From positions 124,001 through 188,000 of the forward strand of contig NZ_AP022574.1 in assembly GCF_010729305.1 (NCBI RefSeq): a stretch of DNA of 64,000 nt, written 5' to 3'. How positions within the stretch are numbered: position 1 is the first letter of the stretch; every line of letters starts with the position of its first letter. Position numbers and translations under genes: made by a program. The DNA is from Mycolicibacterium psychrotolerans. Its GTDB lineage: Bacteria; Actinomycetota; Actinomycetes; Mycobacteriales; Mycobacteriaceae. The notes under the pieces were generated by a model. The model was not told where the DNA came from and made no database searches. It saw only the letters and a program-made list of their open reading frames with translations. Below, in pieces: positions 7,004 to 16,473 of this stretch.

Positions 7004-8566
7004 ATGAAACCCGCAGCCCTCGTCGCGCTCGCCCTGACGGCGGTCACCGTCACGGCCGGCGGCTGCTCGGTCGCCAACACCGGCGGGGGCCGGTACGACC
7101 CCGACACGCTGCGCATCGTGCTCCAGCAGGAGCCGCCGACGCTCGAACCGTGCGAGAGCTCGCTGACCTCGACCGGCATCGTGGTCCGTTCCAACATCAC
7201 CGAACCGCTGCTCGAGCGCGACGCCACCACCGGTGACCTCACCCCGCTGCTGGCCACGAAGTGGTCGCAGACCAGCCCCACCCAGTGGACGTTCCACCTG
7301 CGCGAGGACGTGACGTTCTCCGACGGAGCGCCCTTCACCGCCGAGGACGCCGCCTTCTCGATCGACCGAGCGGTGAACTCCGACCTGCAGTGCAACGTCG
7401 ACGGCTACGTGTTCGGCGACGAGAAGCTCAGCCTGCAGACCCCCGATCCGAACACCGTGGTGATCGGCACGACGGAGCCCGATCCGATTCTGCCGCTGCG
7501 AATCTCGTTCGTCGAGATGGTGCCGCGCACCACGAGTACCACCGAGAAGGTGCGCGAGCCGATCGGCACGGGTCCCTACGCGATCGCGAAGTGGGACTAC
7601 GGCCAGAAACTGACACTGCGCCGCAACCCTGCCTATTGGGGTACCCCGCCGGCGTTCGGCACAGCCGAATACCGCTGGCGCAGTGAGGGAAGCGTGCGCG
7701 CCGCGATGATCATCAACGACGAGGCCGACATCGCCACCGGCCTCGGCCCCGAAGACGGCGCCGGCGAGTTGGGCGTGCCGTTCCAGAACAACGAGACGAC
7801 CGCTCTGCGCATGCAGGCCACCGAGCCACCGCTCGACGACATGCGGGTGCGCCAGGCCATCAACTACGCCGTGAACCGCACCGGCATCGTCAAGGCGCTC
7901 TTCCGCGGTCTCGGTCAGCCCGCGGCGCAGCTGATCCCATCCGGCGTCGTCGGCTACAACGATCAGCTGCAGCTGTGGCCCCACGACACCGAGAAGGCCA
8001 AGCAGCTGATCGCCGAGGCGAAGGCCGACGGGGTTCCCGTCGACACCCAGATCCGGCTGATCGGCCGCACCGCGCAGTTCCCGAACATCAGCGAGACCAT
8101 CGAGGTACTGCAGGCCGAGTTCACCGAGATCGGGCTCAACGTCAAGATCGAGATGATGGACACGGCCAATCAGCTGGAATACCAGCTGCGGCCGTTCCCG
8201 CCGAACACCGGCCCCTACCTGCTGATGATCATGCACGGCAACCAGGCCGGTGACGCCGCGTTCACCATGGACCAGTACATGCTCTCCGACGGCCCGCAGA
8301 GCGCCTATGGCACAACCGAATTCGACAAGAAGATCCGGGCGGCGGAAGCGCTGACCGGGCAGGCCCGCCAGGACGCGTTCGCCGAGCTGTTCGCCGAGGA
8401 GCCGCGGGACATCATGCAGATGGCCTACATCGCCCACATGAAGGGCATCCTCGGCAAGTCTGCGCGCGTCGACTACACCCCCGACCCGGCCACCGGCGAC
8501 GAGATGCGGCTGGCCGCGATGACCCCCGCCGACCCGGCCGGCGCAGACCGCACCGATCAGTCCTGA
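7004..8566 (+). CDS. ABC transporter substrate-binding lipoprotein (family 5, Dpp/Opp type)
   Basis: A 520-residue extracellular solute-binding protein of family 5. A lipoprotein signal ends in TAGGC at about residue 21, so it is acylated and anchored outside the membrane. The family signature appears early (LQQEPPTLEP, then EPLLERDATTGDLTPLLA and WTFHLREDVTFSDGAPF). The start is the ATG at 7004 after GGGAGGATCC, a good ribosome-binding site; upstream in-frame codons would only add a non-signal extension. Family 5 proteins bind peptides, nickel, opines or sugar oligomers. The adjacent glucarate genes suggest an acid sugar or its conjugate, which is inference. Confidence 0.9.
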   Translation: MKPAALVALALTAVTVTAGGCSVANTGGGRYDPDTLRIVLQQEPPTLEPCESSLTSTGIVVRSNITEPLLERDATTGDLTPLLATKWSQTSPTQWTFHLREDVTFSDGAPFTAEDAAFSIDRAVNSDLQCNVDGYVFGDEKLSLQTPDPNTVVIGTTEPDPILPLRISFVEMVPRTTSTTEKVREPIGTGPYAIAKWDYGQKLTLRRNPAYWGTPPAFGTAEYRWRSEGSVRAAMIINDEADIATGLGPEDGAGELGVPFQNNETTALRMQATEPPLDDMRVRQAINYAVNRTGIVKALFRGLGQPAAQLIPSGVVGYNDQLQLWPHDTEKAKQLIAEAKADGVPVDTQIRLIGRTAQFPNISETIEVLQAEFTEIGLNVKIEMMDTANQLEYQLRPFPPNTGPYLLMIMHGNQAGDAAFTMDQYMLSDGPQSAYGTTEFDKKIRAAEALTGQARQDAFAELFAEEPRDIMQMAYIAHMKGILGKSARVDYTPDPATGDEMRLAAMTPADPAGADRTDQS

Positions 8567-8586
8567 GAAACAGGAAGGCCCAGCCC

Positions 8587-9516
8587 ATGTTCTCCTTCGT
8601 CCGGCGCCGGATGTACTCCAGCGCACTGCCGTTGATCATCGTGCTGCTCGGCGTGTTCCTCCTCGCCCGGCTCACCGGTGACCCCACCAACCTGTATCTA
8701 CCCGAGTCGGCCACCGCCGACCAGCGCGCCGAGTTCGCCGCGGCCAACGGCTTCAACGATCCACTCATCACGCAGTTGATCGACTACTTCAGGGGCGTCG
8801 TCCATCTGGACTTCGGCACCTCGCTGCGTACCGGCGAGTCCGCGGCGGACATGGCGTTGCGGGCCTTCCCCGCCACCCTGCAACTCGCGATCACCACGAT
8901 GCTGCTGGCCATCGTGGGAGCAGTGGTCATCGGCTGCTGGGCGGCCTACCGCCCCAACTCGCTGGCCGACCGCTTCTCCAGCCTGCTGTCGATGACCGCC
9001 GCGTCGATCCCGGACTTCTGGTTCGCCATCACCGGCGTCTGGCTGTTCGCGGTGCTGCTGGGCTGGCTACCCACCTCCGGCGTCGACGACGGAATGCTGA
9101 GCTGGATCCTGCCGATCGCGACGCTGATGATCCGGCCGCTCGGCGTGCTGACCCAGGTCGTGCGCGGCGCGATGGTCTCGGCCCTGTCGGCGCCCTACGT
9201 CCGGCTGGCACGGAGCAAGGGCGCCAGCGATTTTCGTGTCGTGAGCCACCACGCGCTGCGCAACGCCGCCGCGCCTGCACTCACCGTCGCCGGCGACCTC
9301 GCGGTCGGGCTGATCAACGGCGCGGTGGTGGTCGAGGCGATCTTCGGCTGGCCCGGCATCGGCAAGCTGATGATCGACGCGATCCTGCAGCGGGATTTCG
9401 CGGTCCTGCAGGCCGCGGTCCTGCTCACCGCGGTGAGCATCTTCCTGCTCAACATCTTCATCGACGCCTGCTACGCGTTGCTCGACGCGCGGGTGCGGGA
9501 ACCGGCAAAGGTATAG
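8587..9516 (+). CDS. ABC transporter permease (DppB-like)
   Basis: A 309-residue inner-membrane permease with about six transmembrane segments. The first lies at residues 12-28. A long extracytoplasmic loop (FNDPLITQLIDYFRGVVHLDFGTS) follows, typical of DppB/OppB. The cytoplasmic EAA-type coupling loop appears as RLARSKGAS followed by HALRNAAAPALT. It follows the binding-protein gene by 20 bp with AGGAAGG as ribosome-binding site, within a five-gene importer operon. Confidence 0.92.
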   Translation: MFSFVRRRMYSSALPLIIVLLGVFLLARLTGDPTNLYLPESATADQRAEFAAANGFNDPLITQLIDYFRGVVHLDFGTSLRTGESAADMALRAFPATLQLAITTMLLAIVGAVVIGCWAAYRPNSLADRFSSLLSMTAASIPDFWFAITGVWLFAVLLGWLPTSGVDDGMLSWILPIATLMIRPLGVLTQVVRGAMVSALSAPYVRLARSKGASDFRVVSHHALRNAAAPALTVAGDLAVGLINGAVVVEAIFGWPGIGKLMIDAILQRDFAVLQAAVLLTAVSIFLLNIFIDACYALLDARVREPAKV

Positions 9517-9525
9517 GGGAACAGC

Positions 9526-10518
9526 GTGACTCAGATAGATCTGATCCCGGTCAAGCCCACGACGGCGATCGTCGGCGAGGATGACACCGAAACATCCCGC
9601 AAGCGGGGCGGTTCCCTGTGGTTCCGGCTGCTGGTCAACGACCGGGTGGCCTTCGCCGCCGCGTGCGTGCTGGCCCTGGTGTTCCTCACCGCGTTGCTGG
9701 GTCCGGTCCTCGTCAGTGACCTTGCCACGCGCATCGACCTGGACAACTCCAATCAGGCACCGTTCACGCTGAGCCACGGCTGGGCCAACGTGCTGGGCAC
9801 CGACCCGCTGGGCCGCAGCATGCTCGCCCGGCTGATCGTGGCCTGCCGCACCACGCTGTCGGTCGCGCTGCCCGCCGTGGTGATCTCCGCGGTCGTCGGC
9901 TCCGCGATCGGCATGTGGGCGGGCTACCACCGGGGCTGGCGCGAAACCCTCGCGATGCGCGTCGCCGACGTCATCATGAGCTTCCCGTCGCTGTTGCTCG
10001 CCGTCGTCGTGCTCTACGTGTTCTCCCCCAGCGCCGCCAACATCGTTGCGGTGCTGGCCATCACCCGCATCCCGGTGTACCTGCGCACCGCCCGCGCGGA
10101 GTCGGCGGAGCTGCAGAGCCGGGTGTTCGTCGACGCCGCCCGCACCTTCGGCGCCGGCGCCGGCTCGATCATCGGCCGGCACGTGCTGCCGATCGTGCTG
10201 CCCACGCTGCTGACCGTCGCGACGCTCGACTTCTGCTACGTCATGCTCGCCGAAAGCTCGCTGAGCTTCCTCGGAATCGGCATCCAGCCCCCGGACGTCA
10301 GCTGGGGCCTGATGGTCGCCCAGGGCCGCACCTATCTGCACAGCGCCTGGTGGCTGTCGTTCTTCCCCGGCCTCGCGATCGTCATCACCACCGTCTCGGC
10401 GACCATCCTGGCGGCCTGGGCGCGCATCGCGACCGACCCGGGCCAGCGGTGGCGCCTCACCGTACCCCAGAAGCGGCTCGCCGCATTCACCAAGACCGGA
10501 AAGCGCCGCCTCTCATGA
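9526..10518 (+). CDS. ABC transporter permease (DppC-like)
   Basis: A 330-residue permease, partner of the preceding DppB-like protein. A cytoplasmic N-terminus of about 45 residues precedes the first transmembrane helix, as in DppC/OppC. The loop NVLGTDPLGRSMLARLI is a strong family signature, and the coupling helix region reads DAARTFGAGAGSIIGRH. It starts with GTG at 9526, 9 bp after the previous stop, with AGGGGAACA as ribosome-binding site. Confidence 0.92.
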   Translation: MTQIDLIPVKPTTAIVGEDDTETSRKRGGSLWFRLLVNDRVAFAAACVLALVFLTALLGPVLVSDLATRIDLDNSNQAPFTLSHGWANVLGTDPLGRSMLARLIVACRTTLSVALPAVVISAVVGSAIGMWAGYHRGWRETLAMRVADVIMSFPSLLLAVVVLYVFSPSAANIVAVLAITRIPVYLRTARAESAELQSRVFVDAARTFGAGAGSIIGRHVLPIVLPTLLTVATLDFCYVMLAESSLSFLGIGIQPPDVSWGLMVAQGRTYLHSAWWLSFFPGLAIVITTVSATILAAWARIATDPGQRWRLTVPQKRLAAFTKTGKRRLS

Positions 10519-10529
10519 AAGGACACGGC

Positions 10530-11537
10530 ATGACCGCACTCGCCGACCACGACCTGCATGTCAACGCCGCCCCGGTCCTCGAGGTCGACGGACTGTCCGT
10601 CGAGGTCCGCACCATCTCCGGGACGCTGCGCGCGGTCAACGAGGTGTCCTTCGGTGCTCGGCGTGGCGAAACGCTGGCCCTGCTGGGCGAATCCGGCTGC
10701 GGCAAGTCGATGACGGCGACGGCCCTGGTGGGCCTGCTGGAGCCAGTCGCCGACATCGTGGGCGGCAGCGCACGACTCGGGGACGTCGATCTACTCAGAG
10801 CCGACCGCAAGAAGCGGCGGGCCATGGCGGGCACCGAACTGGCGATCGTGTTCCAGGACGCGCTCACCGCGCTGAACCCGCTCTACACCGTCGGAACGCA
10901 GCTCGCCGAACCGTTCCGGATCCATCGGGGCCTCTCCGCGAAGGAGGCCAAACGCAAGGCCGTCGACCTGATGGCCCGCGTCGGCATCCCACAACCCGAG
11001 ACGCGGCTGAACTCCTATCCGCATCAGTTCTCCGGAGGCATGCGGCAGCGCCTGCTGATCGCGATGGCCGTCGCGCTCAACCCGAGCGTGCTGATCGCCG
11101 ACGAGCCCACCACGGCCCTCGACGTCACGGTGCAGGCGCAGATCATGGCGCTGCTGCGCGACCTCCGCACCGAATTCGACATGGCCGTCGTGTTGATCAC
11201 CCACGACCTGGCGCTGGTCGCCGAGGAGGCCGACCGGGTCGCGGTGATGTACGCCGGGAAAATCGTCGAAACCGGAACCGTCGCCGAGGTTTTCGCGAAC
11301 CCCCGGCACCCTTACACCAAGGGGCTGCTGAACTCGGTGCCGGTCAACGCCCGCCGCGGCGACACCCTGAAGTCGATCGGTGGCGCACCGCCCGACCTTC
11401 ACGCGATCCCCGAGGGATGCGTCTACCAGGCCCGCTGCCCGCTGGCCCAGGAGATCTGCACGACGACGCGGCCCACCTTGACGGGCACCAGCCGCAAGGC
11501 AGCCTGCCACTTCCCGGAAGAGGTCACTCATGTCTGA
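10530..11537 (+). CDS. ABC transporter ATPase (DppD-like)
   Basis: A 335-residue nucleotide-binding subunit. Walker A is GESGCGKS near residue 55, the signature motif is FSGGMRQR near residue 170 and Walker B is VLIADEPTTALD. The oligopeptide-transporter C-terminal extension has a cysteine cluster (CVYQARCPLAQEIC). I prefer the ATG at 10530 because AAAGGA sits just upstream of it; an in-frame ATG at 10515 would overlap the permease stop. It overlaps the next ATPase gene by 8 bp. Confidence 0.92.
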   Translation: MTALADHDLHVNAAPVLEVDGLSVEVRTISGTLRAVNEVSFGARRGETLALLGESGCGKSMTATALVGLLEPVADIVGGSARLGDVDLLRADRKKRRAMAGTELAIVFQDALTALNPLYTVGTQLAEPFRIHRGLSAKEAKRKAVDLMARVGIPQPETRLNSYPHQFSGGMRQRLLIAMAVALNPSVLIADEPTTALDVTVQAQIMALLRDLRTEFDMAVVLITHDLALVAEEADRVAVMYAGKIVETGTVAEVFANPRHPYTKGLLNSVPVNARRGDTLKSIGGAPPDLHAIPEGCVYQARCPLAQEICTTTRPTLTGTSRKAACHFPEEVTHV

Positions 11538-12555
11538 TCACCAGATGGCGGACGACAACCCGTTGCTCCAGGTCCGCGACGTCCGGAAGTCGTTCCGCGT
11601 GCCGCACGCCGGCAAGAACACGCTGTGCGCGCTCGATGGCATCACGCTCGATCTCAAGCGCGGGGAAACCCTGGGCCTGGTCGGCGAATCCGGCTGCGGG
11701 AAGTCCACGCTGGCGCGCACCTTGATGATGCTCGAACGCCCCGACGAGGGCACCGTGCGGTTCGAAGGCGTCGACCCGTTCACCCTCAAGGGTGCCGAGC
11801 TGCTCAAGTTCCGCCGACGCGTGCAGATGGTGTTCCAGGACCCCTACGCCTCACTCAACTCCCGCATGTCGGCGGCCGAGATCATCGCCGAGCCGTGGCG
11901 CAGCCACAAGGGCGTGGTGAAGAACCGTCAGGACCGCGACATGCGGGTGCGCGGCCTGCTCGATCTGGTCGGCCTGGGCGCCAAGGCCGCCACCAAGTTT
12001 CCGCAGGAGTTCTCCGGCGGGCAGCGGCAACGCATCGGCATCGCCCGCGCGCTGGCGCTGAACCCCGACGTGATCATCTGCGACGAACCGGTTTCCGCGC
12101 TCGACCTGTCGGTTCAGGCTCAGGTGCTCAATCTGCTCAACGACCTGCAGGACCAGCTCGGCATCAGCTATATCTTCATCTCCCACGACCTGTCGGTGGT
12201 GCGTCACGTCGCCGACCGAGTCGCGGTGATGTACCTGGGCCGGATCATCGAGAACGGCCCCACCGAAGCGGTGTACGAGCGGTCGAACCATCCCTACACG
12301 GCCGCGCTGATGTCGGCGGCCCCCACGCTCAACGGTGAGCATCGCGGCACACGGATCCTGCTCGAGGGTGAGGTGCCGTCACCGATCAACCCGCCGTCGG
12401 GGTGCCGGTTCCGGACCCGGTGCTGGAAGGCCACCGAGGTGTGCGCGACGACACCGCCGCCCGTCGCCGCAGATCCCGAGACGCCCGGCCACGCCGCCGA
12501 ATGCCACCATCCGCTGCTGCTCGAAGGGAGTGGGCGTGAGACCGTGCCGGCATGA
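11530..12555 (+). CDS. ABC transporter ATPase (DppF-like)
   Basis: A 341-residue second ATPase of the importer. Walker A is GESGCGKS near residue 56, the signature is FSGGQRQRIGIARAL and Walker B is VIICDEPVSALD. The C-terminus again has the oligopeptide-type cysteine pattern (GCRFRTRC, then VCATTPP). Opp/Dpp importers use two different ATPases, so the gene set (binding protein, two permeases, two ATPases) is complete. The stop overlaps the start of the next gene by 4 bp. Confidence 0.92.
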   Translation: MSDHQMADDNPLLQVRDVRKSFRVPHAGKNTLCALDGITLDLKRGETLGLVGESGCGKSTLARTLMMLERPDEGTVRFEGVDPFTLKGAELLKFRRRVQMVFQDPYASLNSRMSAAEIIAEPWRSHKGVVKNRQDRDMRVRGLLDLVGLGAKAATKFPQEFSGGQRQRIGIARALALNPDVIICDEPVSALDLSVQAQVLNLLNDLQDQLGISYIFISHDLSVVRHVADRVAVMYLGRIIENGPTEAVYERSNHPYTAALMSAAPTLNGEHRGTRILLEGEVPSPINPPSGCRFRTRCWKATEVCATTPPPVAADPETPGHAAECHHPLLLEGSGRETVPA

Positions 12556-13274
12556 GTGTCGCGGGGTATTGCGTTCTGGCGGTGGCGGTTCTGCTGGCAT
12601 CGGCCCTTCAGGCGTCGATCGGATTCGGCATGGGGATGTTCGCGGCACCGATCGTTGCGCTGGTGGAGCCGTCGCTGATCCCCGGCACACTGATCATGGT
12701 CGCGACGCTGGTGACGCTGATCGTGGTGATCCGGGAACGCGAGGCGATCGACCTGTCGGGCACCGGCTGGGCACTCGTCGGGCGGGTGCCGGGCACCGTC
12801 GCGGGTGCCCTGCTGCTGGCCGCGCTGCCGCACCGGGCGCTGTCCCTGGTGCTCGCCGCGGTGGTGCTCGGCGGGGTGGTGCTGACCAGCAGCGGCTGGA
12901 TCCCGGCTCCGCGGCGCCGCAACGTGGTGCTGGCCGGTGCGACGTCCGGGCTGCTCGGGACGGCGACGTCGATCGGGGGTCCGCCGATGGCGCTGGTGTG
13001 GCAACGCAATTCGGGATCTCGACTGCGCGGCACCATGAGTGGCTTCTTCCTGGTCGGATCGGTGCTGTCGCTGATCGTGCTGTCGGTCACCGGCGCCGTC
13101 GACCGTCGGACGTTATGGGGTTTCGCCGTGCTGATTCCGGCGGCATTGGCCGGCTATCTGCTCTCCACGCTGGTGAACCGGCATCTCAATCCGGCCCGGC
13201 TCCGTTGGCTGGCGATCGGTGTCTCCGCCGCGGGCGCCGTGCTGCTCATCGGTCGCGAACTCCTGGCGTTGTGA
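12552..13274 (+). CDS. TauE/SafE-family membrane protein (anion exporter)
   Basis: A 240-residue polytopic membrane protein with about seven or eight hydrophobic helices and the two-fold family pattern: QASIGFGMGMFAAPI near the N-terminus and LLGTATSIGGPPMALVWQ in the second half. Family members move sulfite, sulfoacetate or other organic anions. Here it is the last permease-type gene of the sugar-acid operon and overlaps the DppF-like gene by 4 bp, so export or uptake of an acid intermediate is plausible but unproven. Confidence 0.83.
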   Translation: MSVAGYCVLAVAVLLASALQASIGFGMGMFAAPIVALVEPSLIPGTLIMVATLVTLIVVIREREAIDLSGTGWALVGRVPGTVAGALLLAALPHRALSLVLAAVVLGGVVLTSSGWIPAPRRRNVVLAGATSGLLGTATSIGGPPMALVWQRNSGSRLRGTMSGFFLVGSVLSLIVLSVTGAVDRRTLWGFAVLIPAALAGYLLSTLVNRHLNPARLRWLAIGVSAAGAVLLIGRELLAL

Positions 13275-13284
13275 GGAAGATGTT

Positions 13285-14082
13285 GTGACAGAAGATATCC
13301 CGGGTCGCAAGGTCAAGTCGGCGGTGCGCACCGTCGAGCTGCTCGAGTACCTCGCCGCCCGGCACGATGAACCGGCCCGGCTGCGGGAGATCAGCGATGC
13401 GCTCGCGATGCCGCGCAGCAGCGCCCACGCTCTTCTGCGCACCCTCGTCAGCCAAGGCTGGGTGCGTTCCGACCCGACCGGCACGCTGTACGGCATCGGT
13501 ATCCGGGCGCTGCTGGTCGGCACCAGCTATCTCGACAGCGACCCGTATCTGCCGCTCATCGTCCCGTTCCTGGAAGACCTTCGCGCCGCGCTCGACGAGA
13601 CGTTCCACCTCGGCCGGCTCGACGGCACCGACATCGTCTACCTGGCCACCCGGGAATCCAAGCAGTACACCCGCACCGCGAGCCGGGTCGGCAGACGGCT
13701 GCCCGCGTACACGACCTCCCTCGGCAAATCCCTGCTTGCCGAGCGGTTCGGCGTCGACCGCGACCGGCACGTACCGTCCGCGCTGACACCGCTGACCCCG
13801 AAGACAATCACCGACCGCGGCGCGCTCGACCGCGAACTCGACGAGGTCCGGCTGCGGGGATACGCCTGCGACGACGAAGAGAACACCGTGGGACTGCGGT
13901 GCTTCGCGGTGCCGCTGCGCTACTGCCGGCCCGCGCAGGACGCGATCAGCGCGTCGGTGCCCGTCGACCGGCTTGATCCGCGGCGGGAACGCGAGATCGT
14001 CGACGCGCTGCGGGCCATGGGGGACAAAGTGTCCCGGGTGGTCCGTCCGCTCGCCGACGGCGACAAATGGTTCGCGTCATGA
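13285..14082 (+). CDS. IclR-family transcriptional regulator
   Basis: A 265-residue IclR-type regulator. The N-terminal winged helix occupies about residues 10-75 ([22 protein letters not shown]). The C-terminal effector domain follows, with the family pattern [14 protein letters not shown] near residue 145 and [10 protein letters not shown] near residue 190. It starts with GTG at 13285 after AGGAAG. It sits between the transporter and the glucarate dehydratase gene. IclR proteins often control aromatic and sugar-acid catabolism, so it probably senses the substrate or a pathway intermediate. The palindrome at 6962-6975 is a candidate operator. Confidence 0.9.
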   Translation: MTEDIPGRKVKSAVRTVELLEYLAARHDEPARLREISDALAMPRSSAHALLRTLVSQGWVRSDPTGTLYGIGIRALLVGTSYLDSDPYLPLIVPFLEDLRAALDETFHLGRLDGTDIVYLATRESKQYTRTASRVGRRLPAYTTSLGKSLLAERFGVDRDRHVPSALTPLTPKTITDRGALDRELDEVRLRGYACDDEENTVGLRCFAVPLRYCRPAQDAISASVPVDRLDPRREREIVDALRAMGDKVSRVVRPLADGDKWFAS

Positions 14083-14099
14083 CGTCTGAGAGGAACACC

Positions 14100-15437
14100 A
14101 TGAGAACGCCCGTCGTCACCGACGTCACCGTCGTCCCGATCGCCGGCCACGACAGCATGCTGCTGAACCTGTCCGGGGCTCACGGGCCGTTCTTCACCCG
14201 CAACCTGCTCGTCGTCTCCGATTCGGCGGGCAACACCGGCGTCGGTGAAGTGCCTGGCGGCGAACCGATCCGGCGCACCCTCGAGGACGCCCGCGCACTG
14301 GTCGTCGGCCGGAGCATCGGCGACTACCACTCCGTCCTCAACGACGTCCGCCGCACATTCGCCGCCCGCGACGCCGGCGGCCGCGGCGAGCAGACCTTCG
14401 ACCTGCGCGTCACCGTCCACGCGGTCACCGCGATCGAATCCGCTGTGCTGGACCTGCTCGGCCGGCATCTGGAGGTGCCGGTCGCGGCGCTGCTCGGCGA
14501 CGGCCGGCAGCGCACCCGGGTACAGGCGCTGGGCTACCTGTTCTTCGTCGGTGACCGCACCAGAACCGATCTCGCCTACCGGTCGGCGGCCGACGAAGCC
14601 GACGATGCCGACGACTGGTTGAAGGTCCGGCACGAGAAGGCCCTGACCCCTGACGCCGTCGTGCGGTTGGCGGAGGCGGCGCGGGAGCGCTACGGGTTCG
14701 CCGACTTCAAGCTCAAGGGTGGTGTGCTGCCCGCGGCCGACGAGGCGAAAGCCGTCATCGCACTGGCCGACCGGTTCCCGGACGCCCGAATCACCTTGGA
14801 CCCCAACGGCGGATGGCTGCTCGACGACGCGATCCGGATCTGCCGGGAACTCACAGGGGTGCTGGCCTACGCCGAAGATCCCGTCGGCCCGGAGGGTGGA
14901 TTCTCGGGCCGCGAGGTGATGGCCGAGTTCAAGCGCGCCACCGGGCTGCCGACCGCGACGAACATGATCGCCACGGACTGGCGCGAGATGGGCCATGCGG
15001 TCCGGTCCGGCGCCGTCGACATCCCGCTGGCGGATCCCCATTTCTGGACGATGGCCGGGTCGGTGCGCGTCGCCCAGCTCTGCGAGGCGTGGGGACTGAG
15101 GTGGGGATCGCACTCCAACAACCACTTCGACGTCTCACTGGCGATGTTCACCCATGTGGCCGCGGCGGCGCCGGGCGACATCACGGCCATCGACACGCAC
15201 TGGATCTGGCAGGACGGGCAGGCCATCACCACCGAGCCGTATGAGATCGTCGACGGACATCTGACGGTGCCCGATGCACCGGGGCTGGGCGTGACGCTCG
15301 ACGAGGCCGCCGTCGCCGCGGCGCACGCGTTGTACACCCGCGAAGGGCTGGGCAGCCGCGACGACGCCGTCGCGATGCAGTACCTGATCCCAGGGTGGAC
15401 GTTCGACAGCAAGCGACCTGCGCTGCAGAGGGACTGA
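14100..15437 (+). CDS. gudD: D-glucarate dehydratase
   Basis: A 445-residue enzyme, essentially the length of E. coli GudD, converting D-glucarate (and L-idarate) to 5-keto-4-deoxy-D-glucarate. The N-terminus contains the family hallmark [20 protein letters not shown]. Catalytic residues fall where expected: KLKGG near 204, LDPNGGW near 233 (metal), AEDP near 259 (metal), ATNM near 287 (metal), LADPHFW near 311 and SHSNNHF near 337 (Asp-His dyad). The ATG at 14100 follows GAGAGGAACACC. It is followed after 1 bp by a dehydrogenase gene. The best-identified catabolic enzyme of the region, it anchors the pathway assignment. Confidence 0.93.
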   Translation: MRTPVVTDVTVVPIAGHDSMLLNLSGAHGPFFTRNLLVVSDSAGNTGVGEVPGGEPIRRTLEDARALVVGRSIGDYHSVLNDVRRTFAARDAGGRGEQTFDLRVTVHAVTAIESAVLDLLGRHLEVPVAALLGDGRQRTRVQALGYLFFVGDRTRTDLAYRSAADEADDADDWLKVRHEKALTPDAVVRLAEAARERYGFADFKLKGGVLPAADEAKAVIALADRFPDARITLDPNGGWLLDDAIRICRELTGVLAYAEDPVGPEGGFSGREVMAEFKRATGLPTATNMIATDWREMGHAVRSGAVDIPLADPHFWTMAGSVRVAQLCEAWGLRWGSHSNNHFDVSLAMFTHVAAAAPGDITAIDTHWIWQDGQAITTEPYEIVDGHLTVPDAPGLGVTLDEAAVAAAHALYTREGLGSRDDAVAMQYLIPGWTFDSKRPALQRD

Positions 15438-15438
15438 C

Positions 15439-16404
15439 GTGAGAATCGTCATCGCCGATGCCAATCTTTTTCCTCACCGCGACCGATTCGAGGCGATGGC
15501 GCCGCCGGGGTCGGACATTCGCTGGCTGACCACCGGCGTGCCAGACGACGAGTTGCGGGATGCGGAAGTGTACGTCGGCAGCCGGTTCACCGCGGACATG
15601 GCCCACACCGCGGAGAAGCTGCGGCTGATCCACGTCGCCGGCGCGGGCACCGACAAGATCGACTTCGCCGCGCTGCCACCGGACTTTCTGGTGGCCAACA
15701 CGTTTCACCACGAGCGCTCGATCGCGGAGTACGTGGCGGGTGCGGCGGTGATGCTGCGCCGTGGCTTCCTCACCCAGGACCGCGCGCTGCGCGACGGGGT
15801 GTGGGCGACCGCCGTCTACGACCGGTCGCTCGCCCAGCCTCCGACGTTCGGCGACGCACGCATCGGCTTCGTCGGGTTCGGCCACATCGGGACGCGTAGC
15901 TGGAACCTGCTGCGGGCGTTCGGCTGTACCGCCGCCGCGGTCACCGGATCGGGTGCCGTGGCACCCGATGCCGGGCTGAGGTGGGCCGGTGACACCGGCC
16001 AGCTGGACCGCTTGATGCGCGAGAGTGACGTCGTGGTGGTGTCCGCGCCGCTGAACGCCCACACAGAGGGCATGATCGGGGCCGCCCAACTCGACGCGCT
16101 GGGCCCCGACGGGGTGTTGATCAACGTCGGCCGCGGCCCGCTGGTGCAGGAGCGGGCACTCTACGAGGCACTGGCCGGGCGGGTGATCGCCGGTGCGGCC
16201 ATCGATGTCTGGTACCGCTACCCGAACGGCGAGAATGGCTGTGCCCCAAGCGATTTGCCGTTCGGTAAGCTGCCGAACGTACTGATGACGCCACACTCGT
16301 CCGGCATCACCGCCGACACCTTCGCCGGTCGCGTGGGTGACGTAACCGCGAACATCACCCGGCTGCAGCGTGGAGAGCCACTGCGAAACCTCGTCTGCCC
16401 CTGA
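15439..16404 (+). CDS. D-2-hydroxyacid dehydrogenase family protein
   Basis: A 321-residue NAD(P)-dependent dehydrogenase. The Rossmann motif GFVGFGHIGTR lies near residue 140. Catalytic Arg is in NVGRGPLV and His in MTPHSSGIT. The usual DEPL-type glutamate region is replaced by VWYRYPNGENG, a variant seen in phosphoglycerate-dehydrogenase-like proteins. It begins with GTG 1 bp after the gudD stop, so it is translationally coupled and probably reduces an acid intermediate of aldarate breakdown; the exact substrate is unknown. It ends just before the palindrome at 16407-16469. Confidence 0.85.
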   Translation: MRIVIADANLFPHRDRFEAMAPPGSDIRWLTTGVPDDELRDAEVYVGSRFTADMAHTAEKLRLIHVAGAGTDKIDFAALPPDFLVANTFHHERSIAEYVAGAAVMLRRGFLTQDRALRDGVWATAVYDRSLAQPPTFGDARIGFVGFGHIGTRSWNLLRAFGCTAAAVTGSGAVAPDAGLRWAGDTGQLDRLMRESDVVVVSAPLNAHTEGMIGAAQLDALGPDGVLINVGRGPLVQERALYEALAGRVIAGAAIDVWYRYPNGENGCAPSDLPFGKLPNVLMTPHSSGITADTFAGRVGDVTANITRLQRGEPLRNLVCP

Positions 16405-16406
16405 CC

Positions 16407-16469
16407 CGTCGAAAGTGTATTCCGCGCACGGTTTTCGCGACTTTCCGCGCGTGGAATACAGTTTCGGCG
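16407..16469. terminator. bidirectional gene-end palindrome
   Basis: Arms 16407-16427 and 16447-16469 pair almost completely (CGTCGAAAGTGTATTCC against CGCCGAAACTGTATTCC). The palindrome fills the gap between two convergent genes, 2 bp after one stop and 4 bp before the other, so it can terminate transcription in both directions. The arms match those at 5681-5744. Confidence 0.7.
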
Positions 16470-16473
16470 GGGA

